A DNA stretch of 64,000 nucleotides from Bacteroidota bacterium (GCA_018266955.1 JAFDZI010000002.1:62001-126000); one strand, 5' to 3'. Counted from the stretch's first letter, positions 41,639 to 51,725 are shown. Program-made: numbers and translations. The notes: generated by a model not told the origin, from the letters alone.

Positions 41639-42292
41639 CTAATGATTGGTATTACCCAACATTGGGACAAATTTGTAGAGTCCAAATTCTTCTTTTTCAA
41701 ACTGAGTATCCGAAATTTTGGTGAAACGATACAAAATTTGGTCTTCGGAATTTCCTAAAGGGATTACGATAATACCGCCTACATTGAGCTGTTTGAGCAA
41801 TTCTGTAGGCATGGTTTGTGCCCCACAAGTAACCAAAATCTTATCAAATGGAGCGTAGAGTGGCAAACCCTGAAATCCATCGCCGAAATGGTGAATTCTA
41901 GGAGATAAATTCAGTTCTTTCAGTTTTTTTTGTGAAAAATCGAACAACTCTTTTTGTCGTTCTATGGTATAGACTAAGGCACCCATTTGTACCAAAACGG
42001 CAGTCTGGTAGCCACAACCTGTACCTATTTCCAATACTTTTTCACCTGGGAGAAGTTGCAAAAGCTCGGATTGTTCGGCAACGGTAGAAGGATGAGAAAT
42101 TGTTTGTCCTGCGGCAATAGGAAATGCTCTGTCTTCGTAAGCAAAATCCTCAAAAATACTCTCCATAAACAAATGTCGGGGAACAGTATTGATGGCTTGA
42201 AGCACAAGTTCGTCCGATATTTTTAAATTATTTTGTAAATAATCTACCAATATTTTTCTTTTTCCTTTGTGTAGATAGGTGTCGTTTGTCAT
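41639..42292 (-). CDS. pcm: Protein-L-isoaspartate O-methyltransferase
   Basis: A 217-residue Pcm: the N-terminal helix region VPRHLFME, the SAM site VLEIGTGCGYQTAVL, and FDKILVTCGAQTMP followed by GGIIVIPLG. It methylates isoaspartyl residues to start protein repair. The ATG at 42,292 fits the family. Convergent with the thioesterase gene, 9 bases apart. Confidence 0.94.
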   Translation of the reverse strand: MTNDTYLHKGKRKILVDYLQNNLKISDELVLQAINTVPRHLFMESIFEDFAYEDRAFPIAAGQTISHPSTVAEQSELLQLLPGEKVLEIGTGCGYQTAVLVQMGALVYTIERQKELFDFSQKKLKELNLSPRIHHFGDGFQGLPLYAPFDKILVTCGAQTMPTELLKQLNVGGIIVIPLGNSEDQILYRFTKISDTQFEKEEFGLYKFVPMLGNTNH

Positions 42293-42425
42293 AGAAAATT
42301 AGGCTGATAGGGTACAAAGCTAAATTTTTAAAATTAAAAAAACAATAAGTTTTTCGTGCAACGCAGGCTATTGAAAAAAAGTACATCTGCAAACAATTAG
42401 CATATGATGAGATAGATAAAATAAT

Positions 42426-42433
42426 TATCTTTG
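42426..42433 (+). promoter_or_regulatory. -7 box for the Gfo/Idh/MocA gene
   Basis: TATCTTTG lies 16 bases before the start at 42,450. No clear -33 TTG is seen at 19 bases. Confidence 0.4.
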
Positions 42434-42449
42434 GGGAAAAATTTTTTAT

Positions 42450-43415
42450 ATGTTAAAGGCAGGTCTCGTAGGAGCAGGACATTTAGGAAAAATACATTTA
42501 AAACTGTTGCAGCAATCCGAAAAATATGAATTGGTAGGATTTCATGATAAAGATGTAGCCAATGGCAAAAAGTTGGAGGCAGAATTAGGATACCCTTATT
42601 ACGAAAACTTTGATGACTTACTTGAAAAGATTGATGTTTTGGATATCGTCACCCCTACGCTGTATCATTATAATTATGCCATAGCTGCGATTGAAAATCA
42701 CAAGCATTTTTTTATTGAAAAGCCCATCACTCAGACTTTAGAGCAAGCGGAGGAAATTTTGAGGCTTTGTCAGGAAAAAGGAATTAAAGCACAAGTAGGC
42801 CATGTGGAAAGGTACAATCCAGCATTTATTGCCACCAAAGACTACATCAACAATCCTATGTTTATAGAAATTCACCGTTTGGCGGAGTTCAACCCGAGAG
42901 GTACGGATGTTTCTGTGGTTTTGGATTTAATGATTCACGATTTGGATATTTTGCTTAGCTTGGTGAAATCTAAAGTGAAACAAATCCATGCCAGTGGGGT
43001 ATCTGTAGTGTCCAAAACACCAGATATTTGTAATGCGCGAATAGAGTTTGAGAATGGTTGTGTTGCCAATCTTACCACCTCTAGAATATCGATGAAAGCA
43101 ATGCGTAAGTCTAGATTTTTTCAAAAAGACGCTTATATTTCTGTAGATTTTTTAGAAAAGAAGGCAGAAGTCATTCGTATGAAAGAAGCCCCTGAAATTC
43201 CTTCGGATTTTGATATGATCATTGAAAATGCGGAAGGAGAAAAGAGTCAAATTTTGTTTGAATATCCCAACATTCAACCCAATAATGCCATTTTGGATGA
43301 GTTAAATTCTTTTGCACAAGCCATTGAAGAAAACAAAAAAGTAGAAGTTTCTGTAGAAGATGGTACCGAGGCATTGAAGGTAGCTTTGGAAATCATGAAG
43401 CTCATTCAACAATAA
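42450..43415 (+). CDS. Gfo/Idh/MocA family oxidoreductase
   Basis: A 321-residue NAD(P)-dependent oxidoreductase. The Rossmann motif GLVGAGHLGKIHL is at the start, the EKP motif (FFIEKPIT) near residue 93, and a C-terminal alpha/beta domain follows. Members act on sugars and related polyols. The neighbours (pcm, etfBA) do not suggest a pathway. Complete and of normal length. Confidence 0.9.
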   Translation: MLKAGLVGAGHLGKIHLKLLQQSEKYELVGFHDKDVANGKKLEAELGYPYYENFDDLLEKIDVLDIVTPTLYHYNYAIAAIENHKHFFIEKPITQTLEQAEEILRLCQEKGIKAQVGHVERYNPAFIATKDYINNPMFIEIHRLAEFNPRGTDVSVVLDLMIHDLDILLSLVKSKVKQIHASGVSVVSKTPDICNARIEFENGCVANLTTSRISMKAMRKSRFFQKDAYISVDFLEKKAEVIRMKEAPEIPSDFDMIIENAEGEKSQILFEYPNIQPNNAILDELNSFAQAIEENKKVEVSVEDGTEALKVALEIMKLIQQ

Positions 43416-43534
43416 AATTCACAAAAACAGCATTCAAAATTCTAGGATTTTTATTATTTAATTTCATAAAAACAAAGGAGTTTTATAATAATTTACCATC
43501 GTTTTTCTTATAATGCTAAGAATAACAAAATTGC

Positions 43535-43558
43535 ATATATTATGCATGCATAATATAT
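43535..43558. promoter_or_regulatory. Perfect 24-bp palindrome upstream of etfB
   Basis: A symmetric palindrome centred on TGCATGCA (43,543-43,550), extending eight further perfectly matched bases on each side, ends 44 bases before etfB. The position suits an operator overlapping the promoter. Confidence 0.6.
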
Positions 43559-43602
43559 TATTTTATTTATCTTTACCAAAAATTTAAAATAATCAATTTA
43601 AA

Positions 43603-44349
43603 ATGAAAATATTAGTTTGTATCAGCAGTGTTCCAGACACTACTTCAAAAATTAATTTTACGGCAGATCATTCTGCATTTGATAAAAATGGAATTCAGTT
43701 CGTTATTAATCCATTGGATGAGTTTGCACTTACAAAAGCGGTAAAGCTTCAAGAAAGCCAAGGCGCTACAGTTACGGTTGCCAATGTAGGAGGTGCAGAA
43801 ACTGAAGCGGTTATTAGAAAAGCTTTGGCTATTGGTGCTAATGATGCTATTCGCATCAACGCTGAACCAAAAGACAGCTATTCAGTGGCAAAAGAAATTG
43901 CTGAAGTTGCCAAAAATGGAGGCTATGATTTGATATTGTGTGGAAAAGAATCTTTGGATTACAATGGTGGTGCAGTTCCAGGAATGGTGGCACAAATCCT
44001 GAACCAATCGTTTGTTAATGGATGTATTGGTTTGGAAATCAGTGGTTCTGAAGCTAAAGCAGTAAGAGAAATTGAAGGCGGAAAGGAAACTGTTACTGTT
44101 CAATTGCCTGCGGTAATCGCTGGACAAAAAGGATTGGTTGAAGAAACGGAACTGATTATTCCAAATATGAGAGGAATTATGTCGGCAAGAACAAAGCCAT
44201 TGCAAGTGGTAGAGCCAAGTGCTGCTGAAGTAAAAGTAGAAGCTGTACGCTTTGAAAGTGTACCGCCAAGAGCTGCAGTAAAACTGGTTGCTCCAGACAA
44301 CATAGACGAATTGGTTCGTTTGCTTCATGAAGAGGCGAAAGTAATCTAA
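43603..44349 (+). CDS. etfB: Electron transfer flavoprotein subunit beta
   Basis: 248 residues. It opens MKILVCISSVPDTTSKI, carries FVINPLDEFALTKAVKL, and the AMP-binding region DLILCGKESLDYNGGAVPGM. With EtfA it passes electrons from acyl-CoA dehydrogenases to the quinone pool. The etfA gene follows after 35 bases. Complete, standard length. Confidence 0.96.
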   Translation: MKILVCISSVPDTTSKINFTADHSAFDKNGIQFVINPLDEFALTKAVKLQESQGATVTVANVGGAETEAVIRKALAIGANDAIRINAEPKDSYSVAKEIAEVAKNGGYDLILCGKESLDYNGGAVPGMVAQILNQSFVNGCIGLEISGSEAKAVREIEGGKETVTVQLPAVIAGQKGLVEETELIIPNMRGIMSARTKPLQVVEPSAAEVKVEAVRFESVPPRAAVKLVAPDNIDELVRLLHEEAKVI

Positions 44350-44384
44350 TCATTTTTTATTACATTAATTAAAAAGAAACAACA

Positions 44385-45332
44385 ATGGCAATATTTGTTT
44401 ACGCAGAAAATACTAACGGAAAATATAAAAAAGCAGCCTTAGAAGCTGTATCTTATGCAAAATCCATTGCAGACCAATCTGGAGATACGGTAACCGCAAT
44501 TACCATCAACCCAACAGATTCATCAGATGTTTTGTATCAATATGGTGCATCTAAAGTGATTAAAATTCAAGATGATCAACTGAAAAATTTTAGTTCTAAA
44601 GTTTATGCAGATGTTTTGAACCAAGCTGCCAGTGGTACTATTATCGTACTTCCACACAGCACCTTAGCTTCCTCTGTTGCACCGGCATTAGCAATTCAAA
44701 AAAACTATTCATTAATTACCAATGCAATGGCAAGCCCAGAAAGTCTTTCTCCTTTCCAAGTAAAGAGAAAAGTTTTCTCTGGAAAAGGTTTTATGATGGC
44801 TAAGGCAGATGCCAATGGTGTAGTAGTTACAGTTGCCCAAAATGCTTTTGGAGTAAAAGCCAATGCAGTAGCAGGATCTGAAGAGTCATTTACTCCTTCG
44901 GTGATGACCAATGACATCCAAGTAATAGCACACGAAGAAGCTTCTGGAAAATTAGATTTAAAAGAAGCGGAGATTGTAGTTTCTGCTGGTAGAGGACTAA
45001 AAGGACCAGAAAATTGGGGAATGATAGAAGAGTTGGCTCAGGTATTGGGTGCAGCAACGGCATGTTCCAAACCAGTTTCCGATATTGGTTGGAGATCGCA
45101 CTCCGAGCATGTGGGACAAACAGGAAAAGCCATTGCGCCTAATTTGTATATCGCAGTAGGAATTTCTGGAGCCATCCAACATTTGGCAGGAGTAAATGCT
45201 TCTAAAACCATTGTGGTCATCAACAATGATGCAGAAGCACCATTCTTTAAATCGGCAGATTATGGAATTGTAGGAGATGCCTTCCAAATTATTCCTGAAT
45301 TAACTGCTAAAATTAAAGCTTTGAAAGGATAA
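44385..45332 (+). CDS. etfA: Electron transfer flavoprotein subunit alpha
   Basis: 315 residues. The FAD-binding C-terminal part is clear: VVSAGRGLKGPENWGMIEEL, PVSDIGWRSHSEHVGQTGK, YIAVGISGAIQHLAGV, IVVINNDAEAPFFKSADYGI. It binds FAD and pairs with EtfB. It ends 20 bases before a strong terminator. Complete. Confidence 0.96.
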   Translation: MAIFVYAENTNGKYKKAALEAVSYAKSIADQSGDTVTAITINPTDSSDVLYQYGASKVIKIQDDQLKNFSSKVYADVLNQAASGTIIVLPHSTLASSVAPALAIQKNYSLITNAMASPESLSPFQVKRKVFSGKGFMMAKADANGVVVTVAQNAFGVKANAVAGSEESFTPSVMTNDIQVIAHEEASGKLDLKEAEIVVSAGRGLKGPENWGMIEELAQVLGAATACSKPVSDIGWRSHSEHVGQTGKAIAPNLYIAVGISGAIQHLAGVNASKTIVVINNDAEAPFFKSADYGIVGDAFQIIPELTAKIKALKG

Positions 45333-45352
45333 AAAATCACTTTTATATTACT

Positions 45353-45381
45353 AAAAAAGTTCGGATATTCCGGACTTTTTT
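45353..45381. terminator. Intrinsic terminator after etfA
   Basis: AAAAAAGT-T-CGG and CCG-G-ACTTTTTT form a near-perfect stem around ATATT, followed by T residues. It would end the etfBA transcript and, being symmetric, can act on either strand. Confidence 0.85.
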
Positions 45382-45731
45382 GTTGTTGTAGTTTTCACAA
45401 GTAGAATTCATTATCCAATCGCTCATCCTTGTTTTAATTCTCTGAATACAATTATATCATTGTAATCATAATGGAAAAGGAATTGAATACAATTTGTCTT
45501 TTTTCAAACATCTGAATGTTGTGATTTAAAAAAAAACGATTTAACACCCACTGAAAAGTAGCTTCCAAAATAAAGCATGAACAAAGGGGGAATTACTAAC
45601 CAAATTTTAATTGATAAACCTTTCTTACCTTACGAAAATTATTGAAAAACATTCATATAATTTAACTGAAAATATTGAAGATAATGCATTTTCAAAATAG
45701 GAAAATTTAAAAAAAAAGGTATATTTGTTTT
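45382..45731. other. Noncoding region before the bifunctional-nuclease gene
   Basis: No gene or clear RNA is seen. It is AT-rich, ending in the -7 box TATATTTG (45,720-45,727) only four bases from the next start codon. Confidence 0.5.
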
Positions 45732-46355
45732 ATGGAATACAAAAGACTTATCATTCGAGGAATATCTTATAGCCAAACACAAACAGGTGCTTATGCTCTC
45801 CTATTAGAAGACGAAGAAACCCATGTGAAATTACCTGTTGTCATTGGTAATTTCGAAGCCCAATCCATTTCTTTAGGTTTAGAAAAAGACTTAGTACCAC
45901 CCAGACCATTAACCCACGATTTATTTACCAATTTTATGGTGGCTACAGGATTTGAAGTAGTTTCGGTGATGATTTATCAAATTATCGATGGGGTATTTTA
46001 TTCCAATATCAATGTGCGGAATGCCATTTCTGGAGCCGAAATGATTTTAGACGCCCGTACTTCGGATGCTGTGGCTATGGCTGTACGATTTGATGCTCCG
46101 ATCTACACCACTCAAGAAGTTCTTAATGAGGCTGGTATTCTTTTGGAAATCGAAGAAAAATCTTTTGATCAAACGAATGAACAATCAGAAATGGAAGATC
46201 CTTCTTTGGCATTTTTAAATCAAATTTCTAGATGGGACAATCTCACAATTGAAGAATTAAATAGCCTTTTGGAAGAAGCTGTGAAAGAAGAAGATTTTGA
46301 TACGGCCATGGAACTACAAGAAGAGATCAAGAAAAGAAATAAGAAAATAGACTAA
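45732..46355 (+). CDS. Bifunctional nuclease family protein (DUF151) with UVR motif
   Basis: 207 residues. The DUF151 domain (about 1-135) shows GAYALLLEDEETHVKLPVVIG and ILDARTSDAVAMAVRF. A C-terminal UvrB/UvrC motif (LEEAVKEEDFDTAMELQEEI) follows. DUF151 proteins have been described as DNase/RNase in plants and thermophiles; the role in Bacteroidota is unclear. The start is canonical for the family and very near the -7 box, hinting at a leaderless transcript. The nucleoside permease gene follows after 10 bases. Confidence 0.9.
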   Translation: MEYKRLIIRGISYSQTQTGAYALLLEDEETHVKLPVVIGNFEAQSISLGLEKDLVPPRPLTHDLFTNFMVATGFEVVSVMIYQIIDGVFYSNINVRNAISGAEMILDARTSDAVAMAVRFDAPIYTTQEVLNEAGILLEIEEKSFDQTNEQSEMEDPSLAFLNQISRWDNLTIEELNSLLEEAVKEEDFDTAMELQEEIKKRNKKID

Positions 46356-46365
46356 TATATTCTGT

Positions 46366-47745
46366 ATGAATAATAAATTTAAACTAACACTACTCAATTT
46401 TTTTCAATTTTTTGTTTGGGGTGCTTGGCTCATTACCATGGCCAATTATTGGTTCGGAAACAAGGGATGGGATGGTACCCAATTTGGAGCTGTATTTAGC
46501 ACCATGGGATTTGCCTCTATTTTTATGCCAACACTTACAGGGATCATTGCCGATCGGTGGATAAACGCAGAAAAATTATACGGAATTTTACAAATTGCTT
46601 ATGCTTTGGTTTTGTTTTCCATTCCGCAAGTTGGCGATCCAACATCATTTTTTTGGGTAATGTTTCTTGCCATGTGCTTCTATATGCCCACCATTGCTTT
46701 GAATAATTCTATCTCCTACAATATTCTAAAAAACCATGGGGGTGATGTGGTAAAGGATTTCCCACCCATTCGTGTATGGGGAACCATAGGATTTATTGCC
46801 GCCATGTGGTTCACCAATCTTTCCGGAAGCAAAGCCAATGAATTTCAGTTTTATATTGCTGGTGTTGCAGCCTTATTGTTGGGTATTTATTCTTTTACCT
46901 TGCCTAAATGCCCACCTCAAAAACAAATTGATAAAAATGCTACATGGGCTCAGATTTTAGGATTAGATGCCTTCCAATTGTTTAAAAATTACAAAATAGC
47001 ATTGTTCTTCATATTCTCCATGTTTTTGGGAGCTGCATTGCAATTGACCAATGCCTATGGTGATGTTTATTTGGACGAGTTCAAACATTTTCCGAAATAT
47101 GCAGAATCTTTTGTGGTACGATATTCTACCTTAATTATGTCGATTTCCCAGATTTCAGAAACTTTATTTATCCTGGCTATTCCTTTTTTCCTAAAGAAAT
47201 ACGGTATTAAAACAGTCATGCTTATTTCTATGTTGGCTTGGGTACTGCGATTTGCTTTTTTTGCCTACGGTTTCCCTACAAGTTATGGTTTGGTACTCAT
47301 CATTTTATCTTGTATTGTTTACGGTATGGCTTTCGATTTCTTTAATATCTCTGGCTCTTTGTTTGTAGAAACCCAAACAGATTCCAAAATAAGATCTTCG
47401 GCACAAGGGTTATTTATGATGATGACCAATGGTTTTGGTGCCGTTTTGGGGAGTTTAACTTCCGGCTGGATGATCGATCGATTCTTTACGCATTCTTATA
47501 CCAATGCTCAGGATTTAGCTGGTCATTTAGATACGACGGTCGATAATTCTTTATTTCATAGTTTCTTAAGCAATCAGAAGGTGGAAGTCCTTTCCAATAA
47601 CCTTCTTTCCAATGCGGTTAAGCTAAGAGATTGGGAACATATTTGGCTTAGTTTTGCACTCTATGCTTTGGTTATCGCCATCTTGTTTGCCATTTTCTTT
47701 AAACACAAACACCAACCTGAGGAAGTGATAAACATACAACATTAA
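46366..47745 (+). CDS. Nucleoside permease, NupG/XapB-like MFS
   Basis: A 459-residue membrane protein with about 12 segments. Typical features are FFQFFVWGAWLITMANYWFG at the N-terminus, GFASIFMPTLTGIIADRW, and FNISGSLFVETQTDSKIRSSAQGLF. It imports nucleosides with protons. It is cotranscribed with the DUF151 gene and followed by a terminator shared with the convergent glycosyltransferase gene. Complete. Confidence 0.9.
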   Translation: MNNKFKLTLLNFFQFFVWGAWLITMANYWFGNKGWDGTQFGAVFSTMGFASIFMPTLTGIIADRWINAEKLYGILQIAYALVLFSIPQVGDPTSFFWVMFLAMCFYMPTIALNNSISYNILKNHGGDVVKDFPPIRVWGTIGFIAAMWFTNLSGSKANEFQFYIAGVAALLLGIYSFTLPKCPPQKQIDKNATWAQILGLDAFQLFKNYKIALFFIFSMFLGAALQLTNAYGDVYLDEFKHFPKYAESFVVRYSTLIMSISQISETLFILAIPFFLKKYGIKTVMLISMLAWVLRFAFFAYGFPTSYGLVLIILSCIVYGMAFDFFNISGSLFVETQTDSKIRSSAQGLFMMMTNGFGAVLGSLTSGWMIDRFFTHSYTNAQDLAGHLDTTVDNSLFHSFLSNQKVEVLSNNLLSNAVKLRDWEHIWLSFALYALVIAILFAIFFKHKHQPEEVINIQH

Positions 47746-47751
47746 TAAAAG

Positions 47752-47778
47752 AAACCGCTCGAAAGAAGCGGTTTTTTT
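47752..47778. terminator. Bidirectional terminator
   Basis: AAACCGCT (47,752-47,759) and AGCGGTTT (47,767-47,774) form an 8-bp stem with flanking A and T runs. It ends the permease transcript and overlaps the very end of the convergent glycosyltransferase gene. Confidence 0.85.
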
Positions 47779-49072
47779 AATGGGAGTTCAATAAATTTAC
47801 TAATTGCTTGGTAAGACTTTTCCTTGAAAATTGATGAATATTATTGCTTATTTTTTGGGTTGAATTATGTTTCCAATCAAAATATTGCTTTTCAATAAAC
47901 TCCATAATTTCAGTATCCGAGACATCATAAGTAAAATGTTTGCCAGCCTGTGTTTGTTGTATAATTTTTTCTACATCCGCTTCGGAAGGGCCAAAAGACA
48001 AGAGAATATTGCCGGTGGATAAATACTCGAATAATTTCCCTGGAATAATTCCTTTGGATTCTAGATTAGGAAAATTGGTAATCAGTAGCATGGTGGATTT
48101 TTGCATTTCAGCAATCGACTCTTGATGGCTTAAATAGCCTAAATCCTGAAAGCAAGACCCAAGTTTTGTATTCAATATACTTTCACTAATTTTTTCGTCC
48201 AATCTCCCTACAAATTTCAATGTGAAATCAGAATAAAATTCAGGATTTTTTTCAATCAAAAGATTCAATGCGCTCCATAAGACTTCAGGATTCCTCAACT
48301 GTTCCAAAACTCCGATATAAGCCAAGGTAAATTGTTGGGGCATAGCAACTGTACTCAGTTCGGTTTCCACATCGAAACCATTGGTAATACAAAAAGCTTT
48401 AGCACCCATTTGTTTAAAATTTTCGGCATCGGTATAGCTCGTAGCCAGCGTAATATCGGCATTTTTAAAAACCAATGCCTCCAAATCTTTATGTAGTCGA
48501 TCCGATTTTCTACTTAATTTTAAATGTTTGTAATAGGATATTTGCGTCCATGGATCTCGGAAATCGGCAATCCACTTTAGTTGAGGATTTTTTTGTTTCA
48601 AACCCCAACCAATCAAATGTACCGAATGGGGAGGTCCTGTTGTCACTATTGCATCATAATGATGGGTTTCAAGGTGTTTCAGCAAGGTTTTCACCGATGG
48701 TTTTACCCAAAAAATTCGGGCATCGGGTATAAAAAAATTTCCTCTGATCCAAATGGATAATTTAGACTTCCACGATTGGTTTTTACCTACATCAAATTGC
48801 CCCGCTTTGAATTTTTTATTGTTTTTATTCAGTTTTTCTGCCAAACGATAAGGTTCCCAAATTTTTTGTTTGATGAGGGTTATATCCTTTGGAACTTCAT
48901 TCGTCAGACTATCATCTATAATGGGATAGCTTGGATTTTCAGGTATAAAAACCGTGGGTTGCCAACCATTTTCTGGAAGATATTTGGCGAATTTCAGCCA
49001 TCGTTGCACTCCTGGTCCACCTGCTGGAGGCCAGTAATAAGTAATGATGAGTATTTTTTTAGTAGGCTTCAA
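47777..49072 (-). CDS. Glycosyltransferase, GT4-like
   Basis: 431 residues with two Rossmann halves. The N-terminal glycine-rich acceptor region ILIITYYWPPAGGPGVQRWLKF and the C-terminal donor region (FTLAYIGVLEQLRNPE, then FEYLSTGNILLSFGPSEADV) fit family GT4. It transfers a sugar from an activated donor, probably in surface glycan assembly. Upstream on the same strand is yfhO, with a 19-base gap, so a two-gene unit. The substrate is unknown. Confidence 0.88.
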   Translation of the reverse strand: MKPTKKILIITYYWPPAGGPGVQRWLKFAKYLPENGWQPTVFIPENPSYPIIDDSLTNEVPKDITLIKQKIWEPYRLAEKLNKNNKKFKAGQFDVGKNQSWKSKLSIWIRGNFFIPDARIFWVKPSVKTLLKHLETHHYDAIVTTGPPHSVHLIGWGLKQKNPQLKWIADFRDPWTQISYYKHLKLSRKSDRLHKDLEALVFKNADITLATSYTDAENFKQMGAKAFCITNGFDVETELSTVAMPQQFTLAYIGVLEQLRNPEVLWSALNLLIEKNPEFYSDFTLKFVGRLDEKISESILNTKLGSCFQDLGYLSHQESIAEMQKSTMLLITNFPNLESKGIIPGKLFEYLSTGNILLSFGPSEADVEKIIQQTQAGKHFTYDVSDTEIMEFIEKQYFDWKHNSTQKISNNIHQFSRKSLTKQLVNLLNSH

Positions 49073-49091
49073 ATCAAGAAATTTTAAGCTT

Positions 49092-51629
49092 TTATTTTTT
49101 CTTTTTCAACTGATAGCCTGTTCCACCAATAGACAATAGTAGGAACAACGAAAACGCCAACAGAGAATACAGTTTTCCTTTTTCTATTACTTCTGGTTCA
49201 AAAACCATTTTCAATTGGTGATTTCCTGCAGGAACATACACCGCTCTAAGCAAATAATCTGCTTTGATGTATGGAACTTCCTTGCCATCCAATTCCATCT
49301 TCCAACCCTTAGGATAATAAATTTCCGATAGTACCGCCAACTGTGGGGTTTTGCTGCTCGTTTTCAGCTCTATTTCATTGGCTTGATATTTCGTCAACTG
49401 AATATGTGCAGTGGAATCTGCTGACAAAGATTTGCCGTCTAAATAAGATTTATCCTCCGTAGAAACAACAGCTGTTTTTTTGGTGATTATTTTCCCTATG
49501 GCATCAATTTCTTCATTAGGAGTTTTTGCCCATTGTATGTCGGATACGAACCAAGCATTTCCATTGGCCAAAGGATTAATTTGAACTTCTGGTTTTTCTA
49601 TAGACCCGCCAATAATATATTTTGTGTTCAACAAATTGAGTATTTCCGGAATTTCTTGTTGCTTCTTCGGATCTTGATTATAGAAATAATGATTGATTAA
49701 ATCATCGTATCGTCTCAATTTAACAGCATGATAACCACCCACGGACGATTTAAAATAAGAAGTATTCGTCTCGTTAAAAGGACTAATCACTTGGTTGAAT
49801 ATTCGATAATGGGTTTTGTCCTTATCCGCAATAGTTTCTAAAACTTTATTCACTGGAGCATAGGATAAAAGAGATTGCAAATTGGCATTATCGCCCACTT
49901 TTTCCACTAACAATTCCGAACTTTCCGTTTGAAAAGGATTATCTGCAAAAATAGCATCAATATAATTATCATTATTCAAATATCGCGTATTTACAGTCCA
50001 CAGATCGAACAAACTCACTACAGAAATAATAATAATGGCGATATTTTGATTTAATTTTTTCTTTAATACCAAAAAGATAGCTCCAGCAACAATGGTTGTG
50101 TACAGTATCGCTTTAAATGCATCTGTACGGAACATATTGTATCTTTCGTCCACCAAATAATCCAGCAACCAAGCAGGTAAATATGTTTTTTCGGTTGCAT
50201 TGTAAAATCCTAAAATTGATTTTCCGAACAACATTAAAACAAATGTAAAACCAATAACCGTGGCAGAAATATAGAGAAATTTCTGTGTGGTTTTCTTTTC
50301 AGTTTCTTCAGTATTTTCTTCTTTTTTAGGGGTAAACAAAGTATATAAACCGAGAATAGCAAGCAGTGGGAATAACAATTCGATGACCACCAATATAGAG
50401 CTAGGTGCACGGAATTTATTATAAAAAGGAACAAAATCGATAAAGAAATCTGACAATGGCATAAAATTGCTTCCCCAAGCCAAAGCTACGGTAAGCGATG
50501 TAGCGCCCAAAATCCAATATCTATATTTTTTTGGAGCAAAAAAGAAACCTACAATGGCTAAAAAGACCACAACAGCTCCTTGATATGCAGGTCCCGAAGT
50601 CCCAGGCTGATCTCCCCAATAGGTTGGGCTCTGCAATCCTTTGATGATATTGTTTACCTCTTCTTGGGAAGTAGCATTTTCTTGTACCAATTGCTGTATG
50701 TTGTTCATCATTTCTTCTGAACCTTGTTCTTGGCTACCTCCTCCCATAAGCCTTGGGATAAATAAATTTAAAGTTTCCAATTTGCCATAACTCCAGTTCA
50801 GGATGCTTTCCTTATCCATACCGGATTTATCGGCGTTGTGTTTTTCGTTGGTAAGAATTTGTTTTCCTCTTATGGTTTCTTTAATGTATTCGGCATTGGC
50901 CATTATTCTTTGGGAGTTCATCCCAACACCTAAAGCACATGCCAAACCAACAATAGCGGTAGAAATCCCAAAATGTTTCCAAGTTGTTTTCTTTTGAAAT
51001 GCACGAATCCCTTCAGAAATAAATAAAAACCCTAGTCCTAAAAATAAATAATAGGTCATTTGAGGGTGATTGGCAGCTATTTGCAATCCCATAAATAGAG
51101 TAGTAACGATGAAACCCGCCAGGTATTTTTTTCGAATATAAACCAAAAGAATTCCGGCTAGTAATGGTGCAAAATAAGCAATGGTATGTACTTTACCATT
51201 ATGCCCTGCAGCAATGATGATGTAAAAATAAGTTGAAAACCCAAAAAATAAAGCCCCCATGAGCGCATATTTCCAATTTCTAACGACCACCATTCCCAAA
51301 AGGAAAAATCCTGACATTAAAACAAAAAGGAAATTGACAGGTTTGGGGAAAATAAATAGTAATTTGTCTATTTTTTGAATAAAATCTCCTCTAAACTGAG
51401 CTCCCATTTGGTAAGTTGGCATTCCTCCAAACATAGAATCGCTCCAATAAGTTTCTTTATCATTTTGCGCTCTATAATCCAAGAGTTCCTTTGCACCGCC
51501 TTTGTATTGTACAATGTCATGTTGAAACAATTGCTTGCCCGACAAGACCGGATTGGCATATAAAAATGCTAAAATGATAAATAATAAGAGGCTGGCGCCA
51601 ATAAAAAGAAGTGATTTATTTTTATGCAT
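49092..51629 (-). CDS. YfhO family membrane protein
   Basis: 845 residues with about 12 membrane segments in the first 560 residues and one at the C-terminal end (about 815-835), separated by a large extracytoplasmic domain. The YfhO features QLFQHDIVQYKGGAKELL and SDSMFGGMPTYQMG near the N-terminus and LAVLSEIYYPKGWK near the C-terminus are visible. The family has a GT-C-like fold and is linked to surface glycan or teichoic acid modification. Next to a GT4 gene this supports a glycan role. Confidence 0.9.
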   Translation of the reverse strand: MHKNKSLLFIGASLLLFIILAFLYANPVLSGKQLFQHDIVQYKGGAKELLDYRAQNDKETYWSDSMFGGMPTYQMGAQFRGDFIQKIDKLLFIFPKPVNFLFVLMSGFFLLGMVVVRNWKYALMGALFFGFSTYFYIIIAAGHNGKVHTIAYFAPLLAGILLVYIRKKYLAGFIVTTLFMGLQIAANHPQMTYYLFLGLGFLFISEGIRAFQKKTTWKHFGISTAIVGLACALGVGMNSQRIMANAEYIKETIRGKQILTNEKHNADKSGMDKESILNWSYGKLETLNLFIPRLMGGGSQEQGSEEMMNNIQQLVQENATSQEEVNNIIKGLQSPTYWGDQPGTSGPAYQGAVVVFLAIVGFFFAPKKYRYWILGATSLTVALAWGSNFMPLSDFFIDFVPFYNKFRAPSSILVVIELLFPLLAILGLYTLFTPKKEENTEETEKKTTQKFLYISATVIGFTFVLMLFGKSILGFYNATEKTYLPAWLLDYLVDERYNMFRTDAFKAILYTTIVAGAIFLVLKKKLNQNIAIIIISVVSLFDLWTVNTRYLNNDNYIDAIFADNPFQTESSELLVEKVGDNANLQSLLSYAPVNKVLETIADKDKTHYRIFNQVISPFNETNTSYFKSSVGGYHAVKLRRYDDLINHYFYNQDPKKQQEIPEILNLLNTKYIIGGSIEKPEVQINPLANGNAWFVSDIQWAKTPNEEIDAIGKIITKKTAVVSTEDKSYLDGKSLSADSTAHIQLTKYQANEIELKTSSKTPQLAVLSEIYYPKGWKMELDGKEVPYIKADYLLRAVYVPAGNHQLKMVFEPEVIEKGKLYSLLAFSLFLLLSIGGTGYQLKKKK

Positions 51630-51725
51630 AAAATAGAGTTTTTTACATTAATCTGTTGTAAAAATCAATCCTTCAAAGTGATACTACCTTGAAGGATAAT
51701 TATTTATTTTGAAGTAGTGGGATTA

